NCBI GenBank assembly: GCA_023105745.1
Contig: JALGQZ010000003.1
Coordinates: forward strand, 41,121,185 to 41,185,184
Source of the DNA: Austropuccinia psidii
Lineage: Eukaryota > Basidiomycota > Pucciniomycetes > Pucciniales > Sphaerophragmiaceae
Direction of reading: 5' to 3'
DNA length: 64,000 nucleotides
In this document: positions 1-12,379 of the stretch, one piece after another
Layout: each line of letters opens with the position of its first letter
Numbering within the stretch: position 1 is the first letter of the stretch
The notes under the pieces: model-generated
Databases searched by the model: none
Told to the model about the DNA's origin: nothing
Seen by the model: the letters and a program-made list of their open reading frames with translations, nothing else
Position numbers and translations under genes: made by a program

Positions 1-3000
1 TACCCACAAGAAAGACAAAGGACTATATCCTCAACTTTGATGGAAGTGATTTTGAAAAAATTTTCAACACAGCTGAAAGGATAGAATCAATTGCATGAGA
101 AAATGAGAGGTATTTGGAGTTTCCAATAGCATTCTGGAATGAATTTGAGGATATAAGATATGAAATTGCAAGAATTGCCTGATATGAAATTGCAAGAATT
201 CCCCGATATGAAATGGAGGATTCAGATTGATTGAAAAATGTAAAAATCAGTAGAAGGGGAAAGGTGGAACCAGAAAGAAGACATAGGAAAGACTTATTAA
301 AAGACTATTATATAAAAACCAACAGGAAGGAGGGGTTAAGAGTTTATCCCAATACAGAAATCTTGTCTCAGAATTAAAAATAGCTTAGGTATGGGTATAT
401 TAAAAAGGAAAATGATTATCATGAGGATGTCTTTGATTCTTTATCACAGGAAATTGGAAGTAGTGTTACTGAAGAAAGGATAAAAGACAGGACCATGGTT
501 CAAGCAAGAGATGGAGGATATTTCTTACCTGAAATGGATATTCTCAGAGATTATATTCAGGCAGAATTAGAGGCAGCAGTTTTTATTAAAGTAAAATCAC
601 ATTTAACAAATTCAGATGGAATAAAAATTAAAATTAAGACCAAATTTGAAGATAAAAGCTGGGAGGAGATTATAAAACAAGTGAAGTATATCACCAAGAA
701 AATAAGGAGTCCACCAGCTCAACAACCCCATGTTCAAGAAGCCCCCCAAAAAGGAAATTCATTGAAGGATGTTTTGTCCCAGTTGAAAGAACTATCAGAG
801 GATTTTAATTCACCAAAGAAGGTCTGGAAGGATAAACCACACACACAAGGATCAGGCTTAGCACCAAATGAACAACCATTCAGACCATGAAATACCCAGG
901 AACCTTTACCTACAAATTATTGACCTTATGTGCCAGTAAAAATTTATCCAAGACCACCCTTACAGTGCTAGTAATTTTTTGAAAATGGTCATTCAGTTAC
1001 AAGATGAAGCTATTTGGACAAGATAAGGAAAATAATATTGTCAGTAGGCAAGAATTAAACTTCTTTTACCCTAATTTTGAAAGAGTACCCTCAGAGGGAA
1101 ACAAATCTCCAAAGGAGTTAGTCAGGGAATTTTTAAGGAAAAAAACAAATCTCAAAGAATATAATTGAAGATGAAAATCCTCTATTCAGACCAGAATATC
1201 CAAAGATAGTTGAGCCAAAGAAGGAAGAAAAAGAAGTTTAAATTTCTCAAGTAGAATACTGGAATAATTGGGAACCACCAACAGTATCTTCACTCATGGA
1301 GATTTTGGAAACAAATGCAACTCTTAGACAGGAAAAGCAAAGATTGGCTAAGAAAGAAAGCCAACATAAATAAGAGTGTCAAACTAAAAACCCCTACTAC
1401 CAGGAACCTATTATGAGGATGAAGCGGAAGAAAAGATGAAGATGGTTGTTCCAACCAAATATAAAGATAAATATATTACAATAAATGAAAAATTAGAATG
1501 AACTGAAAGCAAAGAAAATTACCATTTTGATGAGGAAAGTAAAAATTCCAATAAAAAGATTGCTCATCAAAAAACTCAAGAGAAATAAATCATAAAGGAA
1601 AACAAAAACTTAAACCAAAATTAGCAATTGAAAATTCAATAAAGATAATCTTGGAACAGAAGATAAACTTAACTTTGGAAGGAGTATCATCAGTATTACC
1701 CACCTTTATTCCAAAATTACAGGGAATTTCTCTTGAATGAAAGAAAGCACTAAAATAATTTGATAATTTGGACATAAAAGAAGACATTATTTCAATAAAG
1801 ATGAAAGACTTTGAAGAACCAAGGATTAATTATGCCTGTCCATTTAGATTCATGCAGGTGTTGGTTAAGAAAGAAGATTATCCAGTAATGGAGCTTGTTG
1901 ATACAGACTGAGACCTAAAATTGATCACTGAAGATGCAGAAATAAATACTTTACTCCCAACCAGAAAGCTCAAAATGAATTTAAAAGTTTTTGGAGGACA
2001 TACAAAATCATTAATTGGAACAGTTGAATTAACACAAGTACTGTTTCCTTCTGGAAAAGAAAAAGAAATTCATTTCTCTGTTTCCAAAGGAGCAGTAAAT
2101 AGAGTCCTTGAGAGGCCTTTTTTTCAGGGAATAAAATTATATTAGCCTTTCACATAAAAAAAGAGAAATATTCATCTATCAAGAAGCAGATGGTAGAAGA
2201 TTATGTATGCCAATATGCAAACCCCATAAATTAGGATCAAAAACAGGAGCACCAAGAGCAATGGAGCTTTTCTCAATGGGAAAATTTCAAGAGTGGTTTG
2301 TAAAGAGAGAATAAAAGAGCTTCAAAAACAATTCTTCTTCCAGTAGATAAATTTCTTTAAAATTCAAAAATAAAAGAAGTGACCCAGACCAAAAAAACTG
2401 GGCATATCAGGAGAAGAAAAAATATTATTCAGAAATTATGAAGACATGGAAGATAGTGAAATAATAGAAGGAATTGAAGAAGGACAAATTTTGGGAACAC
2501 AAGAACCAGAGAAAGGAAAATCTTCAGGAATCACTCCCAACCATGTACAAGGTGAACAAGAGCAAAAACCATTGAGCTGGTACTTGGAGAAAGCAGTTGA
2601 AGAGAATAAATAATGGGCCACCTCCAAACAAAATAAATGAAGTTAATTGGTCAACAACACCTTACCTCCCACCAGTGAATATGAAAATACATCAAAAATA
2701 GAGCGCCTGAATCCAAAGATATAGTTTTTAGTCCAGATGCAGAATTTTAGAAAACTGAAGATTAAACTGAAGACAATAAGTCTTATATATGAGAAAAAGA
2801 TGAGAAAGAAAACTTGACCATGAAATAATTCTCTAAAAAAGGAGATTCAAACAAACTTATTAATTTTGAGTCAATTGATGATAGAAAAAAAACCTATAAG
2901 ATACTTGTGAATGGCTCCAAAATAATCACTGGACCACCAATTTATCTTAGAAAAAATCTTTCAATAATTTTCGAGGAAAGAGAGCCTTCCAAGAAACATG

Positions 3001-3960
3001 AGTATGAACCAAGGATAAATGAAAATGGGATTCAGGAGCAAGGTATTCATTCTAATTATATCAAAAATGAATTATTAAACCTTTTTCAGCACAACAACAC
3101 CTTGGAAGAATTCAATGAAGAATTAAAAATGAAGTCTAATGAGGTAGAATATGAAGATTTTCAATAGCTCCCAATGAATAAACTCAAATATTCTCATGGT
3201 TTTGAACATATTAAGGAAGAATTCCTGAATAAGGAGATTATTTAATATCATAAGAACCATGAAGAATAAATCTTTCCAATGGAAAAAACCTTATGAGCTC
3301 TCCCATGGGTATGGTCTGGATCCAGAAAACCCATGGAGAATTTATTAAGACTATTACATGGACTTGGACAAAGAAAGTTTGTTGAACTATTAGGATGAAA
3401 GTTGATCCTGGAAAGTTCCAACACCTGAAGAAGAGCCAGAATACTTGATTCTTCCTTACATAAAATTCAAAGACATCTGCTATGAAGCTCCAATCAAAGA
3501 AAAAGGAAAGAAATGGCTTGCGAATCTTCCCGGATTGAATCTTTCAAGGAAAGAATTAATGGATCTTTTAATTTAAGAAGGTGTTAAAGGAAGCTTAGGA
3601 AACAAATGCTGGGAGTAAATATTCTCTTTTTATGAACAAACAAGGACAGCTCTTTATGACAATAGAGGTTGGCCACAAGAACACTTCAATTTGCATAATA
3701 TGGAACCTCTTGGTGGATGACATTACTGCAAAGAGTATGCATATCTCTTTATACACAAAGAATAAGGATTTATCAGGAATTGGAATGGTGAAACATCAGA
3801 AGAAAGAAAGAAGGGAAGAGTTTTACTGGGAGAAATAGCAAAGGACATATGTATTAATAGAATTATGAGAATAAAGGAAAATAAAAATGGGCTTCCTAAT
3901 GAAGATTTTCACTCAAGAAAATTAAGAATAAAAAAATGTAAATAAATGCAAAACAATTTA
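1..3960 (+). pseudogene. Gag-protease pseudogene of element 0
   Basis: Capsid-like gag, a glutamine/proline-rich linker and an aspartic protease are recognisable by comparison with the intact frame of element III. The longest clean piece (495-890, 131 codons) matches the segment of III that starts MVQALDGGY. A protease remnant lies near 1870-2150. Its catalytic DTG has become DTD followed by a stop (near 1905), and the downstream GGHT and GRPF-like blocks survive as GGHT and ERPF. A C-terminal domain (LPYI-F-D then LPG-NLS) can be followed to about 3720 and a basic tail to about 3950. It cannot make a working protein. The parallel with III is seen directly; the protease assignment rests on family knowledge. 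Confidence 0.8.
157..214 (+). repeat. 24-bp tandem duplication inside gag remnant
   Basis: A 24-bp unit starting gatatgaaattgc occurs at 157-180 and 181-204, and a third partial copy begins at 205. It lies within the capsid-like part of the gag pseudogene and looks like replication slippage after the gene decayed. Confidence 0.85.
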
Positions 3961-4254
3961 AAAGATTTAACATAAATAGATAAATAATTAAAATAGGGAA
4001 TTAACTATAGATTGGTATTATAGTTTTCTCTTCAGTAAAGTAATTAGTAATCTATAAACATGATGTATTATTATAAAAAATGGGGGTGGGTTTCTGTTTT
4101 TTATTCCACCTCTGATGGTTTAGGTCTTGTAGGATGGAATCCTTGGGAATATCAAAATACATCTTAATATAATGAATCTTAAAGTCTTAAAAAAATGAAA
4201 GAAATTGATAGAATTGTAGGCTTTAAAACTTAACGAAAATTCAATATGCCAAAG

Positions 4255-4570
4255 CTTTCATGTTATGGGAATGAATGTTTGGAGGATGAAGAAAAGTTTG
4301 GTCAAAGGCAATACAAAAAATTTCTTTTTAAATCTGAAGACAAACTTCAAGGATATCAGGAATCACTTTTTAAATCAAGGGAATAAAAGGATAATTTGGA
4401 AGAAAGAAAGTTGTTATTTGACGAACTTAGAGTTTTGGATAAAAAAAATATCCCATTATGGAAATTACTTAGCATAAATAAATGGAGTACCACTGAAGCC
4501 AATTCAAAACACCTACAACTTATATCATTAAGAAGCAAAGGAGAGAAGAGAATGAGTAAGATTTAATTTA
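4255..4570 (+). pseudogene. Post-gag coding remnant of element 0
   Basis: After an AT-rich gap (3960-4250) in which I see nothing, one frame reads as an acidic and basic helix-like peptide containing KKNIPLWKL. A similar block, INKENLWHF, is found in element III between the gag stop and the first hairpin repeats (34857-35144). The shared position and the weak sequence likeness suggest a small coding exon downstream of gag in this family. The function is unknown. Confidence 0.35.
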
Positions 4571-4592
4571 AATAATAAACTCCAGTATTTGT

Positions 4593-4697
4593 GGCAGTTA
4601 CTTCCTGCCTTATAAAAGAGAACCTATTTTTTTACTATATAGGTTTACACATAACCATATTGTCATTCAAGAAATTATTGGCAGTGGCTTCCTGCCT
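4593..4697 (+). repeat. Two GGCAG/CTGCC hairpin repeats
   Basis: Two copies of a GGCAG...CTGCCTT motif lie at 4593-4610 and 4680-4697. They correspond to the sense strand of the array in element III (34637-35325), so the motif belongs to the post-gag region of this family and is not peculiar to one insertion. The second stem seen in III has decayed here. Confidence 0.6.
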
Positions 4698-4759
4698 TCA
4701 AAATCCAAAAAGTAATATTACAGAATCTACTTGATATAGTTTCCTATGTTTAATAATCA

Positions 4760-5171
4760 ATTGAATTTAAAAGTACCTCAAAAACCCACTTTCTATAATG
4801 TTTCTATAAGCTAAAATGGAAGGAATTGAAGTAATTTGGATCAGTGAAAATTTTCTGGAAATTAATTATGAAAATCACATATGGGGCTTACCAATCATTG
4901 AATACTTTAAGTGAAAATTATTGAAATTATCCCCTTCATTGAAATTCAATATTTGTTTGGAAATGGGGATATGACTCAAAAAAAATCTACAGAAGCCTCT
5001 TTAAGACAACTTCCTGGATCAAAATCATCAACACTAGAGTATAGGGATATACTTATTTGTGATGGAATCAGAGGAAATCTGGCTAATTGTTGTTGGAATA
5101 AAATATTTCATATGGAAGAAGATATAAGGAAAGGTTCTTATTGGGGTACAAACAGGGCTCAAGCATGGTTT
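4760..5171 (+). pseudogene. Second copy of the gag C-terminal domain
   Basis: The frame at 4911-5177 reads IIPFIEIQYLFG then RQLPGSKSS, GIRGNLANCCWNKIF and WGTNRAQAWF. This matches the last domain of the gag-protease protein of element III (LPYITFEDLYG, CQLPGANLN, GIKGNLSNQFWDKAF, FNQIWAQWY). The same domain was already met at 3440-3720, so element 0 carries it twice. The copy is cut by the LTR of element I; the last two codons of the open frame are LTR sequence. Confidence 0.7.
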
Positions 5172-7088
5172 TGTTAGCCTTGAGGTATATTTTACATACC
5201 CAAATAAGCCACAATTATCTTTAAAATAAATTCTGAACTATGAATCACCCATAAGTCATGCATGTATTCAAAATAAATCATTTTTGATTTCAGAAAAGAT
5301 GGAAAACCTTTTTTGTGAGTAAGTAAATCCATGGATTTAAGGCCAGATTTGGATTCTACACAAAATGTTGCCTAGGGTAGCTCCATAGAGTGAATAAGCT
5401 TAAATTATCTCTATGAGGTGGTAATATGGAAAATCCTTCAATACCAAATCATGATTACCACATAAAAGAGTTGTGAAAATTTGGTTTCTCTCAATTTCAT
5501 GCCAAACTAATGGGAATGTGAGAAATCCAATGTTAAATATACACTACAAATAGTGTTATGCATGTTTGTGGCACTTAATATTATGGTATTCTTACAAAAA
5601 GTCTTTATATGTCCATAGTGAATATCAGTCTTTAATCCTGAATTTCTATTTTTGACATGAAAATAGCTGAGGGTGACAAAAGACATCAAAGAGAGCCAGG
5701 GTGCCCAAATTCTGAGGCCTCTGAGGCATAGATATCTCTAAAGATTGGATTCATCGCTGATCATGGACCAATTTGTATACTAGACTTTTTGGGAACCTAT
5801 CTACCAAGATAAACTCTCATTAAATCATAAGAGAATTGCAAATAACCTGCTATTTTGACATGCCAAGGTGGTGAAGAGAAGCTTAGACCCCTGTAACCAT
5901 GTCAATTCTTAATGATTTTCCATGGATAAACCTGGAAAGGGTAATTTAAACCCATTTTTCACTAGTATCCATTGATTTACCTCATAGCAACCTGCCATAC
6001 TGTGCTCTTTGCAATCCTATGTAGAAATGAGGTATAAACTTCAAAAGTTAATTAAAAATATAATTCTTAATGAATCTTTCTGAAGATTGAAGTACCAATG
6101 CGGATGGTATGACTCATAAAGAAACCAAAAAAAAATATGCTCCATAAGTAACAACAGAAGTTTTACTTACAGTCTATTTTTGATGATTCCACTTGAAAAA
6201 CTGAATCTTCCAAAATTCACCAAAAATACAACCTTGGATGAATTTTCCAATGACATTGATTACTTTGAGAAATCAATGTTTATTTTTAAATAAAAGAATA
6301 TTTAAAGTTGTTTCTCCTTTTATTTTAACCATGAATGGGTTGGTAGTCATGTTAAAGTATCAATCAAGTAATCAGAATAATCTTACTTGACAACAAATGA
6401 TGAAAGCAATAATCCAAAAAGGAGCATTGTTTTCCCACTCACTGGTATCTTAGTTTTCTCCATGGAACACATCTGTGAGCTGTCTTTGACTTAAAAGAGG
6501 CCTCCTGTTGCTGTTTTTTGCAAATCATCTTATTATCCAATTATATCATTTCTGCCAACAAGTAGGTATTAGTAAAAACCTTTGTTGAGTGCTTTATTCT
6601 TTCAGAATAAATAAGACGGATGTGAACTCATAAAAATCAACTATATATCGCTGCAATACTGTTATAAATCAGTTTTGATACCATAAATACACAATTTATC
6701 CATCAACTCTCCCTATCATATTCTTTCCAAGGTGCATTGAATATTAGTGAGTGGTTTGAATTGAATACTTAAAGTTTTTCTCTTGTATTTGTTTTCTTCT
6801 AGAATTCTATTTATAAGGATTGTTGTAGAAGATAATTATATATTAAAATAATTTCTTTATTTTATTCAAGAAGTTTTATTATTTAAATACTTCTTGTAAT
6901 TTATTCTTGTAGACAATTACTTTTTACTTTTATATTCACTAGTACTGTATAACAAGTAACAGAAAGAATGAATCAATTATTTATTTATATTGTGCTTAGC
7001 ATAATTGCATCATTATGTTTCATAAGATCAATCTGTGTATTGTTGACTAATAGTCATATTATCAACAATTTCATAGGCACATCTTACA
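5172..7088 (+). repeat. 5' LTR of element I
   Basis: It starts TGTTAGCC (TGTGAGCC in the 3' copy) and ends CATCTTACA, giving TG...CA ends. It aligns along its length with 15613-17308, for example at the shared block from gatttcagaaaagatgg through ccatggatttaagg, with many small differences, so the insertion is old. Its right end resembles the ends of the LTRs at 9879 and 57121 (CCTTACA). Several short AT-rich ORFs inside it are taken as chance. Confidence 0.88.
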
Positions 7089-7112
7089 TTTGAGGGCCTG
7101 GCCAGTTTTTTG
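7089..7112 (+). promoter_or_regulatory. Primer-binding-site position, GC-rich block
   Basis: Immediately after the LTR comes TTTGAGGGCCTGGCCAGTT, a GC-rich block in very AT-rich DNA. The same block, with a few changes, follows the LTRs of elements II (48110-48132), IV (51079-51097) and V (57122-57140). Its position is that of a primer binding site, but I cannot name a matching tRNA. Confidence 0.5.
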
Positions 7113-7480
7113 AACCTTGCACCCTTAATTAATATATTTTTAAGCTTTAAAACATATTAATTGAATAATTTTTTTCTTTCAATTTAAAGTTAAATTTATT
7201 TTTATTTTTGAGATTGTCTTTAAAATCCTTTTCATTGAGGAGTTTGGTTAAATTTTATATTTTTTTTACATGTGGCTTTTTCATATCCAAAAATTTATAA
7301 AACTATTCATTGAGTTACTCAGAAATAGCTTTGAATAAAAATAATCAATTTTAATTTTTTTTCTTTAGAAAGAATAATATTTTTTTGATATCAAAAAATA
7401 AAAACTTTAAAAAAAATCTTATAAATATTTTAAAAAGTAAAAAAAATAATAATTCTTATTTTATTAATTTTTCTCTCTAG

Positions 7481-10400
7481 TGTCTTTAATCAAGTATAGT
7501 GCAGCTGGTAATAAGCTCAGTAAGAGATATATTACTATTCCAGAATCTGAAGAAAGAATTGAAGTGAAATTTGCCAAAGGAGGCACTTTAGTGAGAGAAG
7601 AACAAGCCAAACAACCACCAAAAGGTGTGTGTTTTCTGTCTTTATCTTTTATTCTCTATTAAATTGACGTTAAAATGGTACAAGCCAGAAATGGAAGCAA
7701 CTATTCAGTCCAACCAGATGGATCTGGACAAGGAAGAGGCAACACCAATGTGAGCCTGTGCGCTATGTATAACATACCCATAAGGCCACAAATGACTTTA
7801 TATACAGTTGATTTAGTCTTCAACAGACTTTTCAATTGAATTTAAAATAAAAAATAATAAAAAATAAGTATAGCTTTTTTTGGATAAACAAAGTTATAAA
7901 TATTATGTCATTTTTGGATTCTACAGCAAAAATGACCTAGGGTACACCCATAGGGTGTTATACCCAAAAATGCTTATCTCTTATGTTATTGGAAGATTTA
8001 AGAATCTCACATTACTAATGTAAATTTTTTGACATTTTTTTAAAATTGTTAAATTTAAGCTTAAATAAGCTTAAATTTAAATTTGCATAAGGTTTATGCA
8101 AACTTACGAAAATTTTAGTTTAAATTGAGGTGTTCTGTATATTTACTGAATAGGCTGAGGATTAGCCACACGGAATGTAAATCCTGTGTGAGCTCAATTT
8201 AAAAGGGTTTAAGGCCATAGTATGGCTTAAATAAATAAAAGGAAAAAACCCACGCAAAAAGGTGGGACAAAGGAAAAAGACCAAACAGAGCTAAGGTACC
8301 TAACTTTTTGGATCTGCAAGGATTCAATTAAGGTTTTCCACCTTTATTGGAGGATTGACAACCTTATTGAACTTTAAGATTAGACTTTGATCCAACCTTA
8401 AGGTTTAAACTAGTTTTAACTCAATTTGGACAAGAATTTCAAGCTTCCAAAGGGTAAGTCCCAATGCGCAGGCTTGATATTAAAGTTTTGAAACCTGTCA
8501 AAGCTTAAATAAGCTTAAAACTTTAAGGTTACAAGCATTAAAACCTTATCAAAGGTTAAGGATTGGTGTGTATTGCTATTTTACGTGGAAAAGTAGTAAT
8601 AACTTCAAAAATTCATTCAAAATCCAATTCTTAATGGATTTGCTTGAAATTTCCCACAGCTTACAACTTAATATTATCTATATATAAATTAAATTTTAAG
8701 TATCTTTTATAAAGGTAATTCCTGGGTAATTAGCCTGGAAAGCTACTCTTTTAATTATAATTAAAGAAAATTAAGATTTCTTTGAAAATTCATTAAAAAT
8801 TGAGTTTAAGAGATTTCTGCTTGAAAGTATATCTTTAAGTTTTTCATGTGATGAAGGTTAATATAAATAAACTTATTTTATATTAAAACTCAAATTAATT
8901 AACTTAAATGAGGATTAAAGCTACTTGGAGTTAAGAATAACACTGGTAACTTTAAATTGGAATTCAAAATAAGTTACGTTAAGTTAAGAACCTTATTTTT
9001 AAGATTTTTTTTTCAGTTTTGGCCTGAGAACGCCCTCTAAATACATTATGAATCATGACAGCTTCCCTTTACACATAAAAACAGTCTTTTCATCACTGTT
9101 TTTGCCCATCAGAAATTATCAATTCAATCATATTAGACATTTAAACAGGTCAAGTTTTATTATATATAGAATCTTATTATTAAAGTATTTCTTAAGTATT
9201 TTATTCTTTGTAAGTCCTAAATTAAACAATTGAAATCATAGAAACTAGATTATTGTTGTAATCACCTATAATATATTTGATTTTATAGAATTATTGCCTT
9301 TAAAATATGTTTTGAAATCCACAAATTCTTCTCAAAAACTCTTTAAATCATGATTTTTCTTAGAAAAGGTTGTTTTATCTCTATAAATATTGATTTTTGG
9401 CGTGTTTTTAACTCATAAGTATTATTTAATATAATAACTGTTGTTGTTTGACTTATTGTATTAAATAAATATTACTAGTAAGTTTTCTCTAAAATTCTAT
9501 ATCTGATTTATCTATTATTACTCTTTTTATATAGAATTTTTCTATAAGAATTATTTCTTCACAGTGTGTGTTTTAATTATTTTATAAATAATACTTATAT
9601 ATTACTTAGAAGTGGTTAAATACTTATATTTTCCATTTTTAATTGTCTCATGAAGAGCTTTAAACTTCTTATTGTTATAATTGTCAGTGACTATAACAAT
9701 AATAGAATAAATATAGCTTATTATGATTATTATATTTATATATATATATAATTATTTTTAATGATTATATTGAAATTTGTGGTTATAATATCTTATTATA
9801 TTATATTTTTGTACTGAGGATAGTCATAGTACTCTTGATATTGTTACTATTATCAAGACTTTCATAGACAAACCTTACAACCAGGGCCAGATCTGATAAG
9901 TCTTCCTCAGCAAAGACATGTCTGGAGGATGCCAGAGTTTCCCCCCATCCCCCAAGGTCTGTACCTACAAGCTTTGATGTGAACTCTGAGCCTGAACTGA
10001 TTCAAGGTAATATTTTAAGGTCTTAACCATTTCCAAGTGGAAGCCATACAAATTTATCAGCCCAAGTACAAAAACTGGTACAAAGAAGCCAAGGAAGAGG
10101 AGTGGGAAATATTCCCAAGCCTTTGGTGGGGGGCGATGAACTCCTACTTACATATCAAGAGGTTTATGGGTCAGGAGAAGACCATAAAAATAGTGGGAGG
10201 GTGGAGCCCTTTTTTTTTGGAAAAACAAGGTCAAAAATATAAAGAATTGGTTGAATAACCAAAGTTTTTCATCCATAGACCTGAGGAAGGAGTTGGAATT
10301 GACCCCAGCTTTGGAGAAAGAAGGTCCAGTGGTGTCTGAAAGCTCCAGAAATTCCCAAAGACAAGCCCAAAGGACCTAAGACAAAGCAGAAATGTCTCAA

Positions 10401-10600
10401 GAAACATTAGGGCAAGGGCAAAGGCAAAGCCAACTGGCACAGACCTTACCCACAAGGGTACAGGACCCCAGAATTGGAACTTTTAGCAGTGGACAGTGTT
10501 TTCAATAAGGCTAGATCCCTTATGCAATTCACAGCCACAGAGAAGGAAAGGATGAACAGGAATTTTCCATGCAAATAATATATGTAATACAATTTTTTAA
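7481..10600 (+). pseudogene. Accessory gene of element I, split by intron and solo LTR
   Basis: Exon 1 (7481-7624) has no ATG and follows a pyrimidine-rich acceptor (tctctag, ending at 7480), so its start codon would have to come from an upstream exon. A 64-nt intron (GT at 7625, AG at 7688) interrupts the frame at phase 1. Exon 2 opens at 7689 in the accessory frame, is split by the solo LTR at 7749-9879, and resumes as a Trp-rich segment (10037-10258: NSYLHIKRFMG, GGWSPFF) and a basic stretch with PYPQGYR near 10450. These blocks match NSYLTVRRFLG, NGWQPL and PYSQGYR of element V. Stops and one frame change break it. The function is unknown; the shared blocks are seen directly. Confidence 0.6.
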
Positions 10601-11785
10601 ATCTAGTATTGAAATAGAACTTGGGAAATGTGATGCAGAATCAAATAAAATAACATCAGATATCAAGGAATTGAAAATAATGACATAATTTCTGCTGATT
10701 TGCATAAATTAAAAACTTCCAGAATTTAATTCATTTCCTATATATGTGACAGATTTGGAAGTAAATATCAAGTCCAAGATGATGGAATAGAAGATCTTTC
10801 CATTTCAAACAATAATGACCAGCTTAAAATTCTAGAAAATCATGTTTTAGAAATCGTTGATAATACCAATCTTTTTGCCACATACTTAGAAAGATGACAG
10901 TGAGAGGCAGAAATTGAAGGATGAAATAATTGCACATGTGGAACAAATTCATAAGAATTATGAACCAAATTCACATATGCCCAGAAATTACACACTTTTA
11001 ACTGAAGAGAAGCTTTCTGTGGAAGGAAGTTTGACCCCTTTTCTAGGAGAAAATTCAATTTCTGAAAGTAATATTCCCAGAATATAATAATGGCCAACAT
11101 TCTCTTGTGAAGGTGAATATAGTAATACTGAGTTCATCAGAACAATTGATATTTTTCAGGAAGATTTTCATATACCTGATGAAATTGTAGTGGGTAAATT
11201 GCACTATTTGTTTGACAGAACTGCAAAGAGACAAGAAGATGGAATACGTGTTTGGTCTTTGCGGAAATCTGAAATCCTTGCCAAGTGGGCCAATAACTAT
11301 TGGAGGTTTAAAATGGAAAATGCTTTTGAAAGTGCCTTTTTTAACTCAGAAAAATATAAACCACTTACTTGGTTCCTCAAACCAAAAGATAGATTATCTG
11401 CTTTACACCCAGATAAGTCTGACTCCATGATTATTATGAGAATATTGAGAAGATGTGGAGGAGAACTAGAACTGCTATCAAGTATAGTTGTGTAGAGACC
11501 TGTTCAACAGAAGACTACATTAATGCCATGGAAGATCTCATTAATAGAACAAGAATTGGTAAAACCTGGATTAGAAACCCTATGGAATCCAAAATTATCC
11601 CAAAGATTGCGAAAGAACATAAGAAACCTGTCTTGAAGTGTCACAAATGTGGAATAACCTCACATTTAGCCAATAATTGCATCAAAAAGACTAAAATCAA
11701 TGAAGTTCAAGTCATAGAAGATGTTCAGTGTGCTGGACAGAAAGAAGAATCTGACCGATATTCTGCAGTCTCTGAAGACACGTAA
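7675..11785 (+). pseudogene. Gag pseudogene of element I
   Basis: The likely Gag start is the ATG at 7675, 11 nt before the intron acceptor of the accessory gene. The frame is +1 relative to the accessory frame and is split by the solo LTR. The capsid-like part (about 11100-11500: GEYSN-EFIRTID, FESAFFNSEKYKPLTWF) matches element V (GEYYHMEFIRGID, FESAKFNADKYKALPWF). It ends in a zinc knuckle CHKCGITSHLANNC (about 11640-11680), the nucleic-acid-binding motif of Gag. Several frameshifts and stops are present. Confidence 0.75.
7749..9879 (+). mobile_element. Solo LTR in element I
   Basis: A 2131-bp LTR starts TGTGAGCCTGTGCGC and ends CAAACCTTACA. The flanks accaa (7744-7748) and accag (9880-9884) fit a 5-bp duplication with one change. 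The flanking accessory reading frame resumes after it. The start resembles the LTRs of elements I and V, but the body differs, so it belongs to a related subfamily. Confidence 0.85.
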
Positions 11786-11842
11786 GTAAAATACTATTCT
11801 ATTAAGAGCATTACAGCTTTTTTTGAAGTCACTGAAGTCCAT

Positions 11843-12307
11843 ATGCACTTGCCACCATATAGTGATGATTGCTACAACCTGATCAATATAAAGAATGACA
11901 GAATGTGTAAGACTAAACCTACTAAAGGAAAAGGATACACTTCTGGAGCATCTTGTATCACATCAATTCTGATGAATGATGTTGAAGCCAAAGTTAATTT
12001 GGACACAGGGGCATTTTGCACTTGTATAGGCAAAGATTACCTTCAAATTGTACTCCCTGAATGGAAGAACCATCTATTACAAACAAAAGGTGTGCAATTT
12101 AGTAGCTCCAATAATAATATGTACCTTTTGGGCATATTGGACACTAATCTTGTACTTCCACACCCTTCAGAAAGTTTAAGAATGAAGACAGAGCTAGTAG
12201 TAATTGACAATTGTACATCTCAACATATCATTTTTGGAAATGATTTTTTGAATATTTATGGTATTGACATCAATAACCATGAGGACAGATGTTTTACAAT
12301 TGAATAA
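11843..12307 (+). pseudogene. Aspartic protease of element I
   Basis: The 154-codon frame contains NLDTGAF (active-site DTG near 12000) and a C-terminal IIFGNDFL block typical of retropepsin-like proteases. It should cleave the Gag-Pol polyprotein. The active site is intact, unlike those of elements 0, IV and V, but the frame is isolated by stops on both sides. The upstream knuckle frame ends at 11785. Confidence 0.7.
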
Positions 12308-12379
12308 AATAAAAGAAAAAAGGTTCTTTTTCCAATATGCCAAAACAAAAATCAATAGTATCTTCAAATAAAGATACTT

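Larger units (their letters stand above)
1..5171 (+). mobile_element. Element 0: decayed Ty3/gypsy internal region
   Basis: This is the internal part of an LTR retrotransposon related to element III, read on the + strand. Translation in shifting frames follows the gag-protease protein encoded at 35424-39149 on the - strand, with many stops and indels. It enters the window already inside gag, so its 5' LTR lies outside. It ends abruptly at 5171, where the 5' LTR of element I begins, so element I inserted here. No pol is present before the break. Confidence 0.85.

Noticed and set aside
10231..11100. - strand frames opposite the gag region of element I
   Set aside because: They are antisense to the gag and accessory remnants and have no motifs of their own.
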